DNA of 64,000 nt, from assembly GCF_018449545.1 (NCBI RefSeq), contig NZ_JAAVUR010000001.1, positions 248,001 through 312,000 on the forward strand, read 5' to 3'. Shown here piece after piece: positions 44,036 to 52,861 of the stretch. The position numbers and the translations under genes were made by a program. Within the stretch, counting starts at the first letter, position 1, and the number at the start of each line of letters is the position of its first letter. Source of the stretch: Granulicella sp. dw_53 (GTDB lineage Bacteria; Acidobacteriota; Terriglobia; Terriglobales; Acidobacteriaceae). The notes under the pieces were generated by a model. The model was not told where the DNA came from. It worked only from the letters and a program-made list of their open reading frames with translations, and made no database searches.

Positions 44036-44290
44036 ATGGCTGGCATGGCACAGATCGCGGTTCGCGAAGTGATGGATATCCGGCAAGCGTCGGAGTATCT
44101 GGGCATCAGTGGCGATACGCTATATCGGTATGCGTCGGAGGGCTTTGTGCCGGCGTTCAAGCTGGGGAACCGATGGCGGTTCAAGAAGAATCTGCTGGAT
44201 GCCTGGATGGATGAGAAGTCGGGTGTCAAGCCGATTGAGCCCGTTACGGTGCTGCCGAAGCAGAAGAAGCCGGCTGGCCGGGCTCGATAA
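44036..44290 (+). CDS. Excisionase-like (MerR-type HTH) DNA-binding protein
   Basis: An 84-residue protein that is almost only a winged HTH of the HTH_17/excisionase family: MDIRQASEYLGISGDTLYRYASEGFVPAFKLGNRWRFKKNLLDAWM. The C-terminal tail is basic and Pro-rich. ATG 44036 has GGAG at eight bases. It is not beside an integrase or phage gene, so despite its family name it is probably a small regulator or a stray. A terminator follows. Confidence 0.85.
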   Translation: MAGMAQIAVREVMDIRQASEYLGISGDTLYRYASEGFVPAFKLGNRWRFKKNLLDAWMDEKSGVKPIEPVTVLPKQKKPAGRAR

Positions 44291-44357
44291 TTTTTCTGTC
44301 CCGGATGCTGTGGGTACGGCGTAACGGTGATTGGAATGATAAAAACTGCTAAGAGTT

Positions 44358-44390
44358 GGGCCTGGCTTTTTGCTGGGCCTTTTACTTTTG
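44358..44390 (+). terminator. Rho-independent terminator after the HTH gene
   Basis: GGCCTGGC pairs with GCTGGGCC (two wobble pairs) over a TTTTT loop and is followed by TTTTACTTTT. Confidence 0.75.
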
Positions 44391-44432
44391 GTGCTTTGAT
44401 GGAGTGGGTGAGGTTGGGTATAGCTTTCGTTT

Positions 44433-45311
44433 TCAGGCTGGGTTTAGGGTTAGGACGGTAACTTCGGGGGGGCAGTTGAGGCGGAATGGGATGCCCACCG
44501 TGCCGATTCCCCGGTTTACGTAGAGCTGCATGTTATTGAATTGATAGTGGCCTTCGTAGTATTTCTTGCCCATGGGAGGAAGGACTAGGGGGCCCAGGAA
44601 GGGAAGCCGCACCTGACCTCCGTGGGAGTGGCCGGAGAGCATGAGATCGACCAGAGGCGCGCGGGGGTGCTGAACGACGATGTCGGCGAAGTCGGGCTCG
44701 TGTGCCATGAGGATGACAGGGCCGTCCGGTTTGTCAGGGATGGTGGCATCAAGGAGGGGGACGGCTGTGGCGGGGTCCTGGACGCCACAGAGCCAGATGC
44801 GGGCGTCCTTGCGCTCGACGGCTATGAAGCTGTTAAGGAGGACGGGGATTCCGTTGGACTCCAGTGCACGGGTCACGACGGGCGCGCCAACGGCGATGTC
44901 GTGATTGCCGAGGATTGCGTAGCGAAGCGGGCAGGTGAGGGTGGCTAGGAGCTCGGCGCAGTGGTAGGCAGCGTGGGACTCGGAGAAGAAGTTGACGGCT
45001 CCCATGGTGACGAAGTCGCCGGTGAGAAGGATGAGATCGGGAGTGAGGGCGTTGACGCGCCGGATGACATGTTCGAGGAAGAAGGGCTCGGTGAACTCTT
45101 CCAGATGGATGTCGCTGATCTGGACGATGCGATATCCATGAAAAGGACCGGGAAGGTTACGAATAGCGATGGGCCGTTCGACGATGTCGAGCTCGTGACG
45201 GGCGATCTCGCCGGAGTAGAGGGCGAGTCCAGCAATGCCTGCGCCCGTACCCACGAGGAATTTGCGACGGGAGATCCGTGCAGGAGAATTTTGGGAGAGT
45301 TGCACGGACAT
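44433..45311 (-). CDS. Tat-exported calcineurin-type metallophosphoesterase
   Basis: Two-metal phosphoesterase of 292 residues. A twin-arginine signal is clear: SRRKFLVGTGAGIAGLALY at 15-33, so a folded, metal-loaded enzyme is probably sent to the periplasm or stays membrane-anchored. Metal motifs: QISDIHLEE (D-x-H), LLTGDFVTMG, LGNHDIAVG, LMAHEPDF and GHSHGGQVRLP. The pattern resembles the YkuE/YaeI UDP-2,3-diacylglucosamine-type and lipid phosphoesterase group, but the substrate is open. It is transcribed away from the M24 peptidase gene. Confidence 0.9.
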   Translation of the reverse strand: MSVQLSQNSPARISRRKFLVGTGAGIAGLALYSGEIARHELDIVERPIAIRNLPGPFHGYRIVQISDIHLEEFTEPFFLEHVIRRVNALTPDLILLTGDFVTMGAVNFFSESHAAYHCAELLATLTCPLRYAILGNHDIAVGAPVVTRALESNGIPVLLNSFIAVERKDARIWLCGVQDPATAVPLLDATIPDKPDGPVILMAHEPDFADIVVQHPRAPLVDLMLSGHSHGGQVRLPFLGPLVLPPMGKKYYEGHYQFNNMQLYVNRGIGTVGIPFRLNCPPEVTVLTLNPA

Positions 45312-45399
45312 AGTTCATGATAACGGGTCAGAGGTATTCGAGGCGAGTTATAGAGATATGTGGAGGGGCGATTGAGGCGTGTTGAGTAGAATTGGTGGA

Positions 45400-46485
45400 A
45401 TGGATTTCAGGTCTCGCAGAAAAAAGGCAGTGGGGGTAGCTGTGGCTGCCGGAGCAGATGCGTTGCTGGTCACCCATCTGCCAGACGTTCGGTATCTGAC
45501 CGGGTTTACTGGGTCGAATGCTGCAGTGGTTTTGGCAGGCGGGCGAGCGGTCTTGTTTACCGATGCAAGATATACGGCGCAGGCAAAGGCTGAGGCGGCA
45601 GGCGTGCGAGTGACGATCGACAAGCGGCCTGCGGTAGCGGCGGCTTGTGGATGGATGGAGTCTGAGGGGATTCGGCGATGCGGGTTCGATGGGACGCGGA
45701 CCACGGTGGTGGGGCTGGAGGTGATGCGGAAGGCTGTGTCTGGCAAGGTTCGGCGAGGAATGTTTGTTGAGGTGGGGACTCTAGTCGCAGATCTGCGCGA
45801 GGTGAAGGACGAGAGCGAGGTCGCATTGATGCGGAAGGCGGCGTTGCTGGGATGCGATCTGTTCGATGGAATGCTGGGGTATCTCGCGCCGGGTTTGCGG
45901 GAGGTTGAGGTGGCCGCGGAGCTGGAGCATGCAGCGCGATTGCGAGGGGCGGAGGGTATGTCGTTCGAGACGATCGTGGCTAGTGGGGAGCGGAGCGCGT
46001 TGCCGCATGGACGAGCGACGCGGGCGAAGCTGCCAAAGCGGGGGTTTGTGACGTTGGATTTTGGAGTGGTGCTGGATGGGTATTGCTCGGATATGACGAG
46101 AACAGTGCATCTGGGAAAGGCGGCTCCGGGAGAGTGGGAAGTGTATGATTCTGTTCTGGAAGCCCAGACGGCAGCGGTGGCATGTGTGGCACCGGGAGTG
46201 ACAGCCGGCGAGGTGGATGAAGCTGCCCGAAGCGTGCTGCGAAGAAGTGAGCTGGATAAGTATTTCAGTCATTCGACGGGGCATGGGGTTGGCCTGGAGA
46301 TTCATGAAGGGCCAAGACTGGCGGCGAAGCAGACGCAGGTTTTGCAGGAAGGTATGGTCATCACGATCGAGCCTGGAGTGTATATGCCGGGTAAGTTCGG
46401 GTTGCGGATTGAAGATATGGTCCTGGTGACGGCTGCTGGCGGTGAGGTATTGACGCCTAGTTTGAAGGCCTGGATCGAGCTTTAA
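45400..46485 (+). CDS. Xaa-Pro peptidase (M24 family)
   Basis: Cytoplasmic two-metal aminopeptidase or prolidase acting before proline; 361 residues from ATG 45400. TTG 45379 is in frame with a GAGG site and may be the true start. The creatinase-like N-domain (ADALLVTHLPDVRYLTGFTGSNAAVV) is followed by the M24 catalytic domain with its metal ligands: LDFGVVLDGYCSDMTRTVHLG (two Asp), HSTGHGVGLEIHEGPRL (His) and ITIEPGVYMPGKFGLRIEDMVLVT (two Glu). It lies just ahead of accB; an efp gene is often found between such genes but is absent here. Confidence 0.92.
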   Translation: MDFRSRRKKAVGVAVAAGADALLVTHLPDVRYLTGFTGSNAAVVLAGGRAVLFTDARYTAQAKAEAAGVRVTIDKRPAVAAACGWMESEGIRRCGFDGTRTTVVGLEVMRKAVSGKVRRGMFVEVGTLVADLREVKDESEVALMRKAALLGCDLFDGMLGYLAPGLREVEVAAELEHAARLRGAEGMSFETIVASGERSALPHGRATRAKLPKRGFVTLDFGVVLDGYCSDMTRTVHLGKAAPGEWEVYDSVLEAQTAAVACVAPGVTAGEVDEAARSVLRRSELDKYFSHSTGHGVGLEIHEGPRLAAKQTQVLQEGMVITIEPGVYMPGKFGLRIEDMVLVTAAGGEVLTPSLKAWIEL

Positions 46486-46537
46486 CGCGGAGTAGAGCGA
46501 ACGTTATGGAATGCGCCGAGATGGCGCGGGAAGAGTG

Positions 46538-47041
46538 ATGATGGACGGAAACAAGTTGGATGAGTTGAGAGAGCTGGTTGAGTTCCTGAAGGCGAACGAG
46601 ATTGCAGAGTTCGATATGGAACGCGAAGACCTGAAGGTCAAGATCAAGTTTGCCGGTGCGGCACCAGCGGCCGCGCCTGCGGGCTTCGATATGGCTCAGT
46701 TGAGCCGGTTGATGGCCTCTGCCGGAGCTCCGGCCGCTGCACCTGCTCCTGTCGCGGCGGCGCCTGCCGTTGCTGCTGAGGCTGCTCCTGCTGCAGAGAA
46801 GCTGCATGAGGTGAAGTCTCCTATCGTGGGGACGTTCTACGAATCGCCTTCGCCGGGGGCACAGACCTTCGTGAAGGTCGGCGATCAGGTCGAGGTAGGA
46901 CAGGTGCTTTGCATCGTGGAAGCGATGAAGCTGATGAACGAGATCGAGTCCGATGTGGCTGGCGAAGTGGTGCGGCAGATTGCGTCGAGCGGCCAGCCGG
47001 TGGAGTATGGACAGCCGCTGTTTGCGATCCGGGCCCGGTAA
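46538..47041 (+). CDS. accB: Biotin carboxyl carrier protein of acetyl-CoA carboxylase
   Basis: Carries CO2 on biotin between AccC and AccA/AccD for malonyl-CoA synthesis. The start is ATG 46538 (MMDGNKLDELRELVEFL), behind GGAAGAG; a more upstream ATG adds nine residues that do not fit. There are 167 residues: an N-terminal helix pair, an Ala/Pro-rich linker of about 45 residues (APAAAPAPVAAAPAV) and a C-terminal biotinyl domain with the acceptor Lys in EAMKLMNEIE. It is followed by accC 62 bp later. Confidence 0.95.
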   Translation: MMDGNKLDELRELVEFLKANEIAEFDMEREDLKVKIKFAGAAPAAAPAGFDMAQLSRLMASAGAPAAAPAPVAAAPAVAAEAAPAAEKLHEVKSPIVGTFYESPSPGAQTFVKVGDQVEVGQVLCIVEAMKLMNEIESDVAGEVVRQIASSGQPVEYGQPLFAIRAR

Positions 47042-47103
47042 GAGAGACGCGGTTCTTTAGCAGCAGGATTAACTAACGGTTTCGATGGAAGGCTTCCGCG
47101 TCT

Positions 47104-48459
47104 ATGTTTCGTAAGGTATTGATTGCTAATCGGGGAGAGATCGCGCTGCGGGTGATCAGCGCGTGCAAGGAGATGGGGATCCGCACGGTCGCGGTGTATA
47201 GCGAGGCGGATAGGAACAGTCTGCATGTACGGTTTGCGGATGAGGCGATCTGCATCGGGCCACCACGTTCGGCAGATAGTTATTTGAACGTGCCGGCGGT
47301 GATCTCTGCAGCGGAGATTGCGGATGTGGATGCGATTCATCCGGGCTACGGACTGCTGAGTGAGAATGCGAACTTCGCAGAGGTATGCCGGGCATCGAAT
47401 ATCAAGTTCATTGGGCCTCCGCCGGAGGTGACGCGGATGATGGGCGAGAAGTCTACGGCGCGTCAGACGATGAAGAAAGCCAAAGTGCCGATTCTTCCTG
47501 GGTCGGATGGAGTGATCGCGGATTCGGATGAGGCTCTAGAGTGGGCGCGGACGGTTGGGTATCCGGTCATATTGAAGGCCGTGGCTGGCGGCGGCGGACG
47601 CGGAATGCGAATTTGCAGGAATGCCGAAGAGCTTCCCGGGTTATACCAGCAAGCATCAACAGAAGCGGCCAATGCATTCGGCAATGGCGATATGTACATG
47701 GAGAAGTTCATCGAACGGCCTCGGCACATCGAGTTCCAGGTGCTGGCGGATGAGCATGGGAATGTAATGAGCCTGGGGGAGCGCGAGTGCTCCATTCAGC
47801 GGCGTCACCAGAAGTTGATCGAAGAGGCTCCGAGCTTGATGATTACTCCGAAACTCCGCGAGGAGTTGGGTAAGACGATCAAGAAGGCGCTTGAGAATAT
47901 CGGGTACTGGAACGCTGGTACGATCGAGTTTTTGATGGATGAAGATGGCAAGATCTACTTCATTGAGATGAATACGCGCATTCAGGTGGAGCATTGTGTG
48001 ACTGAGATGGTTACAGGAATCGATCTCGTCAAGGCGCAGTTACGAATTGCAGCTGGAGAGAAACTGAGCTCGATCATCACACGGCCAGTGGAGATTCGCG
48101 GTCATGCGATCGAGTGCCGGATCAATGCCGAGCATCCGGAGAAGTTCACTCCCAGTGCAGGAAAGATTACGGCGTTCAATCTTCCGGGTGGAAATGGCGT
48201 TCGGGTGGATACGGCGCAGTATGCCGAGGGTGTGGTTCCTCCTTATTACGATTCGCTGATTGCGAAACTGATCTGCCATGGATCGGATCGCCAGGATGCG
48301 ATGAACAAGATGCAGCGGGCGTTGAGCCAGTTTGTCGTGCAGGGGATTCATACGACGATTCCGCTCCATCAGAAGATCTTCGCGGATGACGAGTTTCGGT
48401 CGGGACAGTTCGATACGAAGTTTATGGAGCGATTTTTCGAGCGGCAGAAGCAGAGCTAA
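47104..48459 (+). CDS. accC: Acetyl-CoA carboxylase, biotin carboxylase subunit
   Basis: ATP-grasp enzyme that carboxylates the biotin on AccB. The 451 residues are standard: [25 protein letters not shown] (1-26), [13 protein letters not shown] glycine loop near 159-171, [34 protein letters not shown] near 287 and [11 protein letters not shown] near 338. The usual Pro in VEHPVTE is Cys here, a minor variation. Co-transcription with accB is likely. Confidence 0.96.
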   Translation: MFRKVLIANRGEIALRVISACKEMGIRTVAVYSEADRNSLHVRFADEAICIGPPRSADSYLNVPAVISAAEIADVDAIHPGYGLLSENANFAEVCRASNIKFIGPPPEVTRMMGEKSTARQTMKKAKVPILPGSDGVIADSDEALEWARTVGYPVILKAVAGGGGRGMRICRNAEELPGLYQQASTEAANAFGNGDMYMEKFIERPRHIEFQVLADEHGNVMSLGERECSIQRRHQKLIEEAPSLMITPKLREELGKTIKKALENIGYWNAGTIEFLMDEDGKIYFIEMNTRIQVEHCVTEMVTGIDLVKAQLRIAAGEKLSSIITRPVEIRGHAIECRINAEHPEKFTPSAGKITAFNLPGGNGVRVDTAQYAEGVVPPYYDSLIAKLICHGSDRQDAMNKMQRALSQFVVQGIHTTIPLHQKIFADDEFRSGQFDTKFMERFFERQKQS

Positions 48460-48556
48460 GCGGGTTACGATCTCTGGACCTGTACGAATGACACAAACTA
48501 ACCGCACCGATTTGGAGTGGTGCTTTCTATGAATTGCCTTGGAAGGATTTCGAGCG

Positions 48557-49186
48557 GTGAGAGAGCTACCCCGGTTGTATCCGATCGTAGATGCGGGTGT
48601 CTTGCGGGCGCGATGCATTGACCTGCAGAGATTCTGCGCGGAGCTTCGTGGGGCTGGGGTGGGATTGGTGCAGTGGCGGAACAAGGTGGGTTCGCCACAG
48701 GAAGTGCTGGCTGGGGCAGCAGTTTTAAGCGAGGCATTTGCCGGGAGCGGCTGCCGATTGATCATGAACGACCGGGCGGATCTGGCGGTTCTGGCTGGGT
48801 TTGGTGGGGTGCATGTGGGGCAGGGCGATCTGTTGCCTGAGGATGCACGACGGGTGGTCGGGGTGGAGAGGTGGGTTGGGGTATCTACCCATTCCGACGA
48901 ACAGGTGCGGATAGCGGATTTGGGTTGCGCTGACTATGTTGCGATCGGGCCTGTGTTTGCTACCGGGACGAAGGTTGATGCTGAGGCAGTGGTCGGGTTG
49001 GATGGGTTGCGACGGGCTCGAATGTTGACGCGAAAGCCGATTGTGGCGATTGGTGGAATTACGCGGGAGAATGCGCGGAGTGTGATCGGTGCGGGAGCAG
49101 ATTCCGTCGCCGTGATCAGCGGATTGCTGGTTGAAGGAGAGCCAGTAGCGAAGGTGGCGGAAGACTTACTGGGAATTTTGGGGTAG
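48557..49186 (+). CDS. thiE: Thiamine-phosphate synthase
   Basis: Condenses HMP-pyrophosphate with thiazole phosphate to thiamine phosphate, releasing PPi. It is a TIM barrel of 209 residues from GTG 48557, which has AAGGA about eight bases ahead; TTG 48539 is also in frame. Motifs: LVQWRNK, RLIMNDRADLAVLAGFGGVHVGQGDL near 68-93, VGVSTHSDEQ, ATGTKVDAE and PIVAIGGITRENARSV. It lies 11 bp before a permease gene. No THI-box riboswitch is visible upstream and no other thiamine gene is near. Confidence 0.9.
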   Translation: MRELPRLYPIVDAGVLRARCIDLQRFCAELRGAGVGLVQWRNKVGSPQEVLAGAAVLSEAFAGSGCRLIMNDRADLAVLAGFGGVHVGQGDLLPEDARRVVGVERWVGVSTHSDEQVRIADLGCADYVAIGPVFATGTKVDAEAVVGLDGLRRARMLTRKPIVAIGGITRENARSVIGAGADSVAVISGLLVEGEPVAKVAEDLLGILG

Positions 49187-49197
49187 AACAGAAAAAC

Positions 49198-50712
49198 ATG
49201 AATACAGCAAAGGTCAATGCAACCACCGGTTCTTCGGCTGCGCCGCAGTTCGTGCAAGGGATGGGTCTGTTTTCGGCGACAGCGATTGTGATGGGTTCGA
49301 TGATCGGATCGGGAATCTTTATCGTCTCGGCTGATATGTCGCGCTCCCTGGGATCTCCGGCGCTGCTGATTGCAGCGTGGCTGGTGACGGCGGTGATGAC
49401 GATCATCGGTGCGCTGAGCTATGGGGAGTTGGCCGCGATGATGCCCAAGGCCGGTGGTCAGTATGTGTATCTGCGCGAGTCATTGGGGCCGTTGTGGGGA
49501 TTTCTGTATGGTTGGACGCTGTTCCTGGTGATCCAGACGGGAACGATTGCTGCGGTTGGAGTGGCGTTTGGGAAGTTTCTCGGGGTGTTCTTTCCGGCGG
49601 TCAGCACTACGAATTGGATCTGGCATATAGGGAGCGGAAAGGTTGGCCTGAATACGGCGAACCTGGCGGCGATCGTGATCATCACGTTGCTCACGATTCT
49701 GAATACGCTTGGGGTCAAGATGGGAGCCGCGATCCAGAACCTGTTTACGTCGGCCAAGGTGCTGGCGTTGATGGCGGTAGTGCTGGTGGGAATCCTGATG
49801 AAGGATACGGCTGCTGTGGCGGCGAACTTCGGCGCTGGCTGGCACAACTTCTGGGCTGGAGCGAGTTGGAGCACGCTTCATGCGGCGCAGGCAGGGTCGA
49901 CGACGGGCGATTATGTGGGGCTGCTGACGATTCTGGCGATCGTTCAGGTTGGGTCGCTGTTCAGCGCCGATGCATGGAACAACGTTACGTTTACGGCGGG
50001 TGAGATACGGAACCCGAAGCGGAATCTGCCGCTCTCGCTGGCGATCGGTACAGGTGTGGTGCTGCTGTTGTATGTGCTTTGCAACTTCGTCTACCTGAGT
50101 GTTCTTCCGTTGGCGGGAAATGCTACTGCGACGACGATTACGGGACGCGGAATTCAGTTTGCGACGGAGGATCGGGTTGCGACGGCGGTGATGGAACGCG
50201 CGTTCAGCGGTTACGGCGCAAAGCTGATGGCTGCAGCGATTCTTATCTCGACCTTTGGGTGCGTGAATGGAATGCTGTTAGCCGGAGCTCGCGTCTATTA
50301 CGCGATGAGTCGAGATGGACTGTTCTTCAAGTCTGTCGGGAAACTGAGCGAGAAGTCGAAGACGCCGGTGAACTCGTTGTGGGTGCAATGGGCCTGGACG
50401 TGTCTGCTGTGTCTAAGCGGAAGCTATGGGCAGTTGTTGGACTATGTTATTTTCGCCGTGTTGATCTTCTATATTTTGACGATTGTGGGGCTATTTGTGC
50501 TGCGCCGGACGCGTCCCGATGCGGTACGGCCTTACAAGGCATTTGGATATCCAGTGCTGCCTGCGCTTTATATCCTTATGGCTACGTGGATCAGTGTTGT
50601 ACTCTTACGGTACAAACCTCAATATACGTGGCCGGGTCTGATAATCGTGCTGCTGGGTGTACCGGTGTATCTGGTATGGCGGCGGTCAGCGGTATACGAA
50701 GCGACTACCTGA
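49198..50712 (+). CDS. APC-family amino-acid permease 1
   Basis: Inner-membrane transporter of 504 residues with about twelve helices. Helix 1 has the APC signature GMGLFSATAIVMGSMIGSGIFIVSADMS, with the unwound GSGIF loop that holds the amino-acid backbone. The type is closest to L-type/LAT-like or basic amino-acid permeases of bacteria. The next gene is another APC permease, 52 bp downstream. The substrate is not deducible. Confidence 0.88.
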   Translation: MNTAKVNATTGSSAAPQFVQGMGLFSATAIVMGSMIGSGIFIVSADMSRSLGSPALLIAAWLVTAVMTIIGALSYGELAAMMPKAGGQYVYLRESLGPLWGFLYGWTLFLVIQTGTIAAVGVAFGKFLGVFFPAVSTTNWIWHIGSGKVGLNTANLAAIVIITLLTILNTLGVKMGAAIQNLFTSAKVLALMAVVLVGILMKDTAAVAANFGAGWHNFWAGASWSTLHAAQAGSTTGDYVGLLTILAIVQVGSLFSADAWNNVTFTAGEIRNPKRNLPLSLAIGTGVVLLLYVLCNFVYLSVLPLAGNATATTITGRGIQFATEDRVATAVMERAFSGYGAKLMAAAILISTFGCVNGMLLAGARVYYAMSRDGLFFKSVGKLSEKSKTPVNSLWVQWAWTCLLCLSGSYGQLLDYVIFAVLIFYILTIVGLFVLRRTRPDAVRPYKAFGYPVLPALYILMATWISVVLLRYKPQYTWPGLIIVLLGVPVYLVWRRSAVYEATT

Positions 50713-50764
50713 AGGTTTGAGCTGAAGCCAGATACTGCATTTGGGAAGGAACAATAGAAGACGC

Positions 50765-52375
50765 ATGGCAAATCTGTTTGCAAAGAAGTCGATGAACGCA
50801 TTGATGGCCGAGGCGGCGGAGGAAGGTTCGCTGACGCTGGAGCGATCGCTAGGGCCCGTGCAGTTGACGGCGCTGGGAATCGGAGCGGTGATTGGCGCCG
50901 GCATTTTCGTTCTCTCTGGAATCGGCGCACATTCTGCCGGTCCTGCCTTGATGTTGGCTTTTGTACTCTCGGGTCTGGGATGCGCGTTCGCCGGACTTTG
51001 CTATGCCGAGTTCGCTGCGATGATTCCACTTGCCGGTTCGGCTTATACGTATGCGTATGCGACTCTGGGCGAGCTCTTTGCCTGGATCATCGGCTGGGAC
51101 CTGACGCTGGAGTATGCGATGGGCGCGAGCACGGTGAGTTCGGGCTGGTCGAATACGTTTGTCGAGTTTCTTGCGATCTTTCATTTGAAGTTTCCGCTTT
51201 GGTTGGCGTATGACCACTGGACCGGTTTGCGGAAGGCCTTGAACCTGGTGGCGCGTCAGGCGTTGCATGCGGCGCATCCGGAGTTGATTCCGGGCACGAA
51301 GCCCTTCAGCGAGGCTCTGGCGGTACTGATAGCGCATCCTTCGGTGGACCTGACGAGCCAGGCTCATGCGCTGCTGAATGCTCCGGTGCTGTTTGGACGA
51401 GAGATGGGCTTCAATCTGCCGGCGTTCCTGATCGCGCTGGTGATTACGGCGGTTCTGGTGATCGGCATCAAGGAGTCGGCGAACTTCAACACGGGGATCG
51501 TGATTTTGAAGGTTGCTGTGGTGCTGTTCGTCCTTGGGTTGGGTTCGCACTATGTGAATAAGGCCAACTGGGGCTCTGACTGGCATACCTTCGCACCGTT
51601 TGGAGTGGGTGGAATCGGATTGGCCGCGGGGCTGGTGTTCTTCTCGTATATCGGATTCGACGCTGTTTCGACGACGGCTCAAGAGGCGAAGAACCCGCAG
51701 CGCGATATGCCGATCGGCATTATCGTTTCGCTGGGGATTTGTACGCTGTTGTATATCGGCGTAGCAGCGGTGCTGACAGGGATGGTGTACTGGCCAGACG
51801 TGAATATTGAAGCGCCGATTGTGCGGGCTTTTCTGGAGCACAACCTGAACTCCGCGGCGAACGTTATTACGATCGGTTCGCTGGCGGGTCTGACGAGCGT
51901 AATGCTGGTGATGTTGCTGGGCCAGAGCCGCGTGCTGTATGCCATGGCGAAGGATGGCCTGCTGCCCAAGGGGTTCTTTGGGGCGATTCATCCCCGGTTC
52001 CGGACGCCGTGGAAGGGAACGATTCTCGCCGGTTTGTTGGCGGCGATTGTGGGAAGCGTCACTCCAATCGACGATATCGGCAAGATGGTGAACATTGGAA
52101 CGCTGTTTGCGTTCGTGATCGTGTGCATCTCGGTGATGGTTCTGCGGCATAAAGATCCGCATCGCCATCGTCCTTTCAAGACGCCGCTGGCGTGGCCGAT
52201 TCCGGTGGTGCCTGTCCTGGGTATTCTCTTCAACGGATACATGATGTATCAGTTGGGCTTGGCGAACTGGATTCGGCTGGTTGTGTGGCTGCTGATCGGG
52301 CTGGTGGTCTACTTCCTGTATAGCCGCAATAACAGCAGGGTCCAGAAGGGGCTCCTCAACGCTACAGAAGAGTAA
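50765..52375 (+). CDS. APC-family permease 2 (CAT/YfnA-like)
   Basis: Inner-membrane permease of 536 residues from ATG 50765. It has the CAT-type N-terminus (ANLFAKKSMNALMAEAAEEGSLTLERSLGPVQLTALGIGAVIGAGIFVLSG), typical of cationic or branched amino-acid transporters of the YfnA group, and about twelve helices. A large loop between helices 3 and 4 (about residues 150-215: ARQALHAAHPELIPGTKPFSEALAVLIAHPSVD) is longer than usual. A clean terminator follows. Confidence 0.9.
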   Translation: MANLFAKKSMNALMAEAAEEGSLTLERSLGPVQLTALGIGAVIGAGIFVLSGIGAHSAGPALMLAFVLSGLGCAFAGLCYAEFAAMIPLAGSAYTYAYATLGELFAWIIGWDLTLEYAMGASTVSSGWSNTFVEFLAIFHLKFPLWLAYDHWTGLRKALNLVARQALHAAHPELIPGTKPFSEALAVLIAHPSVDLTSQAHALLNAPVLFGREMGFNLPAFLIALVITAVLVIGIKESANFNTGIVILKVAVVLFVLGLGSHYVNKANWGSDWHTFAPFGVGGIGLAAGLVFFSYIGFDAVSTTAQEAKNPQRDMPIGIIVSLGICTLLYIGVAAVLTGMVYWPDVNIEAPIVRAFLEHNLNSAANVITIGSLAGLTSVMLVMLLGQSRVLYAMAKDGLLPKGFFGAIHPRFRTPWKGTILAGLLAAIVGSVTPIDDIGKMVNIGTLFAFVIVCISVMVLRHKDPHRHRPFKTPLAWPIPVVPVLGILFNGYMMYQLGLANWIRLVVWLLIGLVVYFLYSRNNSRVQKGLLNATEE

Positions 52376-52395
52376 GGCTGTCGTATTCGGAAGAG

Positions 52396-52420
52396 CGCCC
52401 GGCTTTGGCCGGGCGTTTCT
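52396..52420 (+). terminator. Rho-independent terminator after permease 2
   Basis: CGCCCGGC and GCCGGGCG form a perfect 8-bp stem with a 4-nt loop, then TTTCT, 20 bp after the stop codon. Confidence 0.8.
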
Positions 52421-52453
52421 GCATGGCGGGCAGGTGGGTTAGCCGGGTGGCAG

Positions 52454-52730
52454 CACCCCCTCCCCCCCAAAAAAGGCGCAAAGTCTTCTATCGATGCAGT
52501 TTGGGCGTGGACTTTTCGTCGTGTGTCGATCCCGATTTCAATGGGCGTATCGACTCGGGCGAACAAATTAGCAAGGATCTTGATGTATCTCCGCGCTGAG
52601 CGGATTTATTTGACTTCTACTTCTATTTTAGAGAGGTGAGCATAACTTAAGTGCCACTTGGATCTTGCTGATCTGGAATGGGTTAGGTGGTTTTGGGGCT
52701 TGACATGTGTTTTTGTGGGAGATTTTGCGG
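52454..52730 (+). repeat. Dispersed intergenic repeat, copy C (diverged)
   Basis: It shares with A and B, in the same order, the C-rich tract (CACCCCCTCCCCCC), AGTCTTCTA, GGACTTTTCG, CTACTTCTATTTTA, CATAACTTAAGTGCCACTT, GGGTTAGGTGGTTTTGGGGC and TTGACATG. The middle has diverged, and the hairpin that A and B carry is absent, replaced by unrelated sequence. Like A and B, its C-rich end faces the preceding gene's stop codon. Confidence 0.75.
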
Positions 52731-52861
52731 AGATGCGGCGTAGATGATTGTTTTAATTGCGGTTAAATGTCGCTTTCGATGCGTCGAAACCAGCAATTCC
52801 TAAGGGATGAGAGCTTTCGGCTCGTTGGAATGGGTTTATTGCGCTTAAGGGTTGTACGAAA

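Larger units (their letters stand above)
52376..52861. other. Intergenic stretch holding a terminator and repeat copy C
   Basis: The gap between the permease and the leftward FkbM-like gene is about 490 bp. It contains one terminator, repeat copy C and about 130 bp of AT-rich sequence without visible content. Confidence 0.7.

Noticed and set aside
44036..44290. Excisionase of a prophage or integrative element
   Set aside because: No integrase, attachment repeat or phage gene is near; small HTH_17 proteins are often plain regulators.
48460..48556. TPP riboswitch before thiE
   Set aside because: The THI-box core (CTGAGA) is not seen in the short leader.
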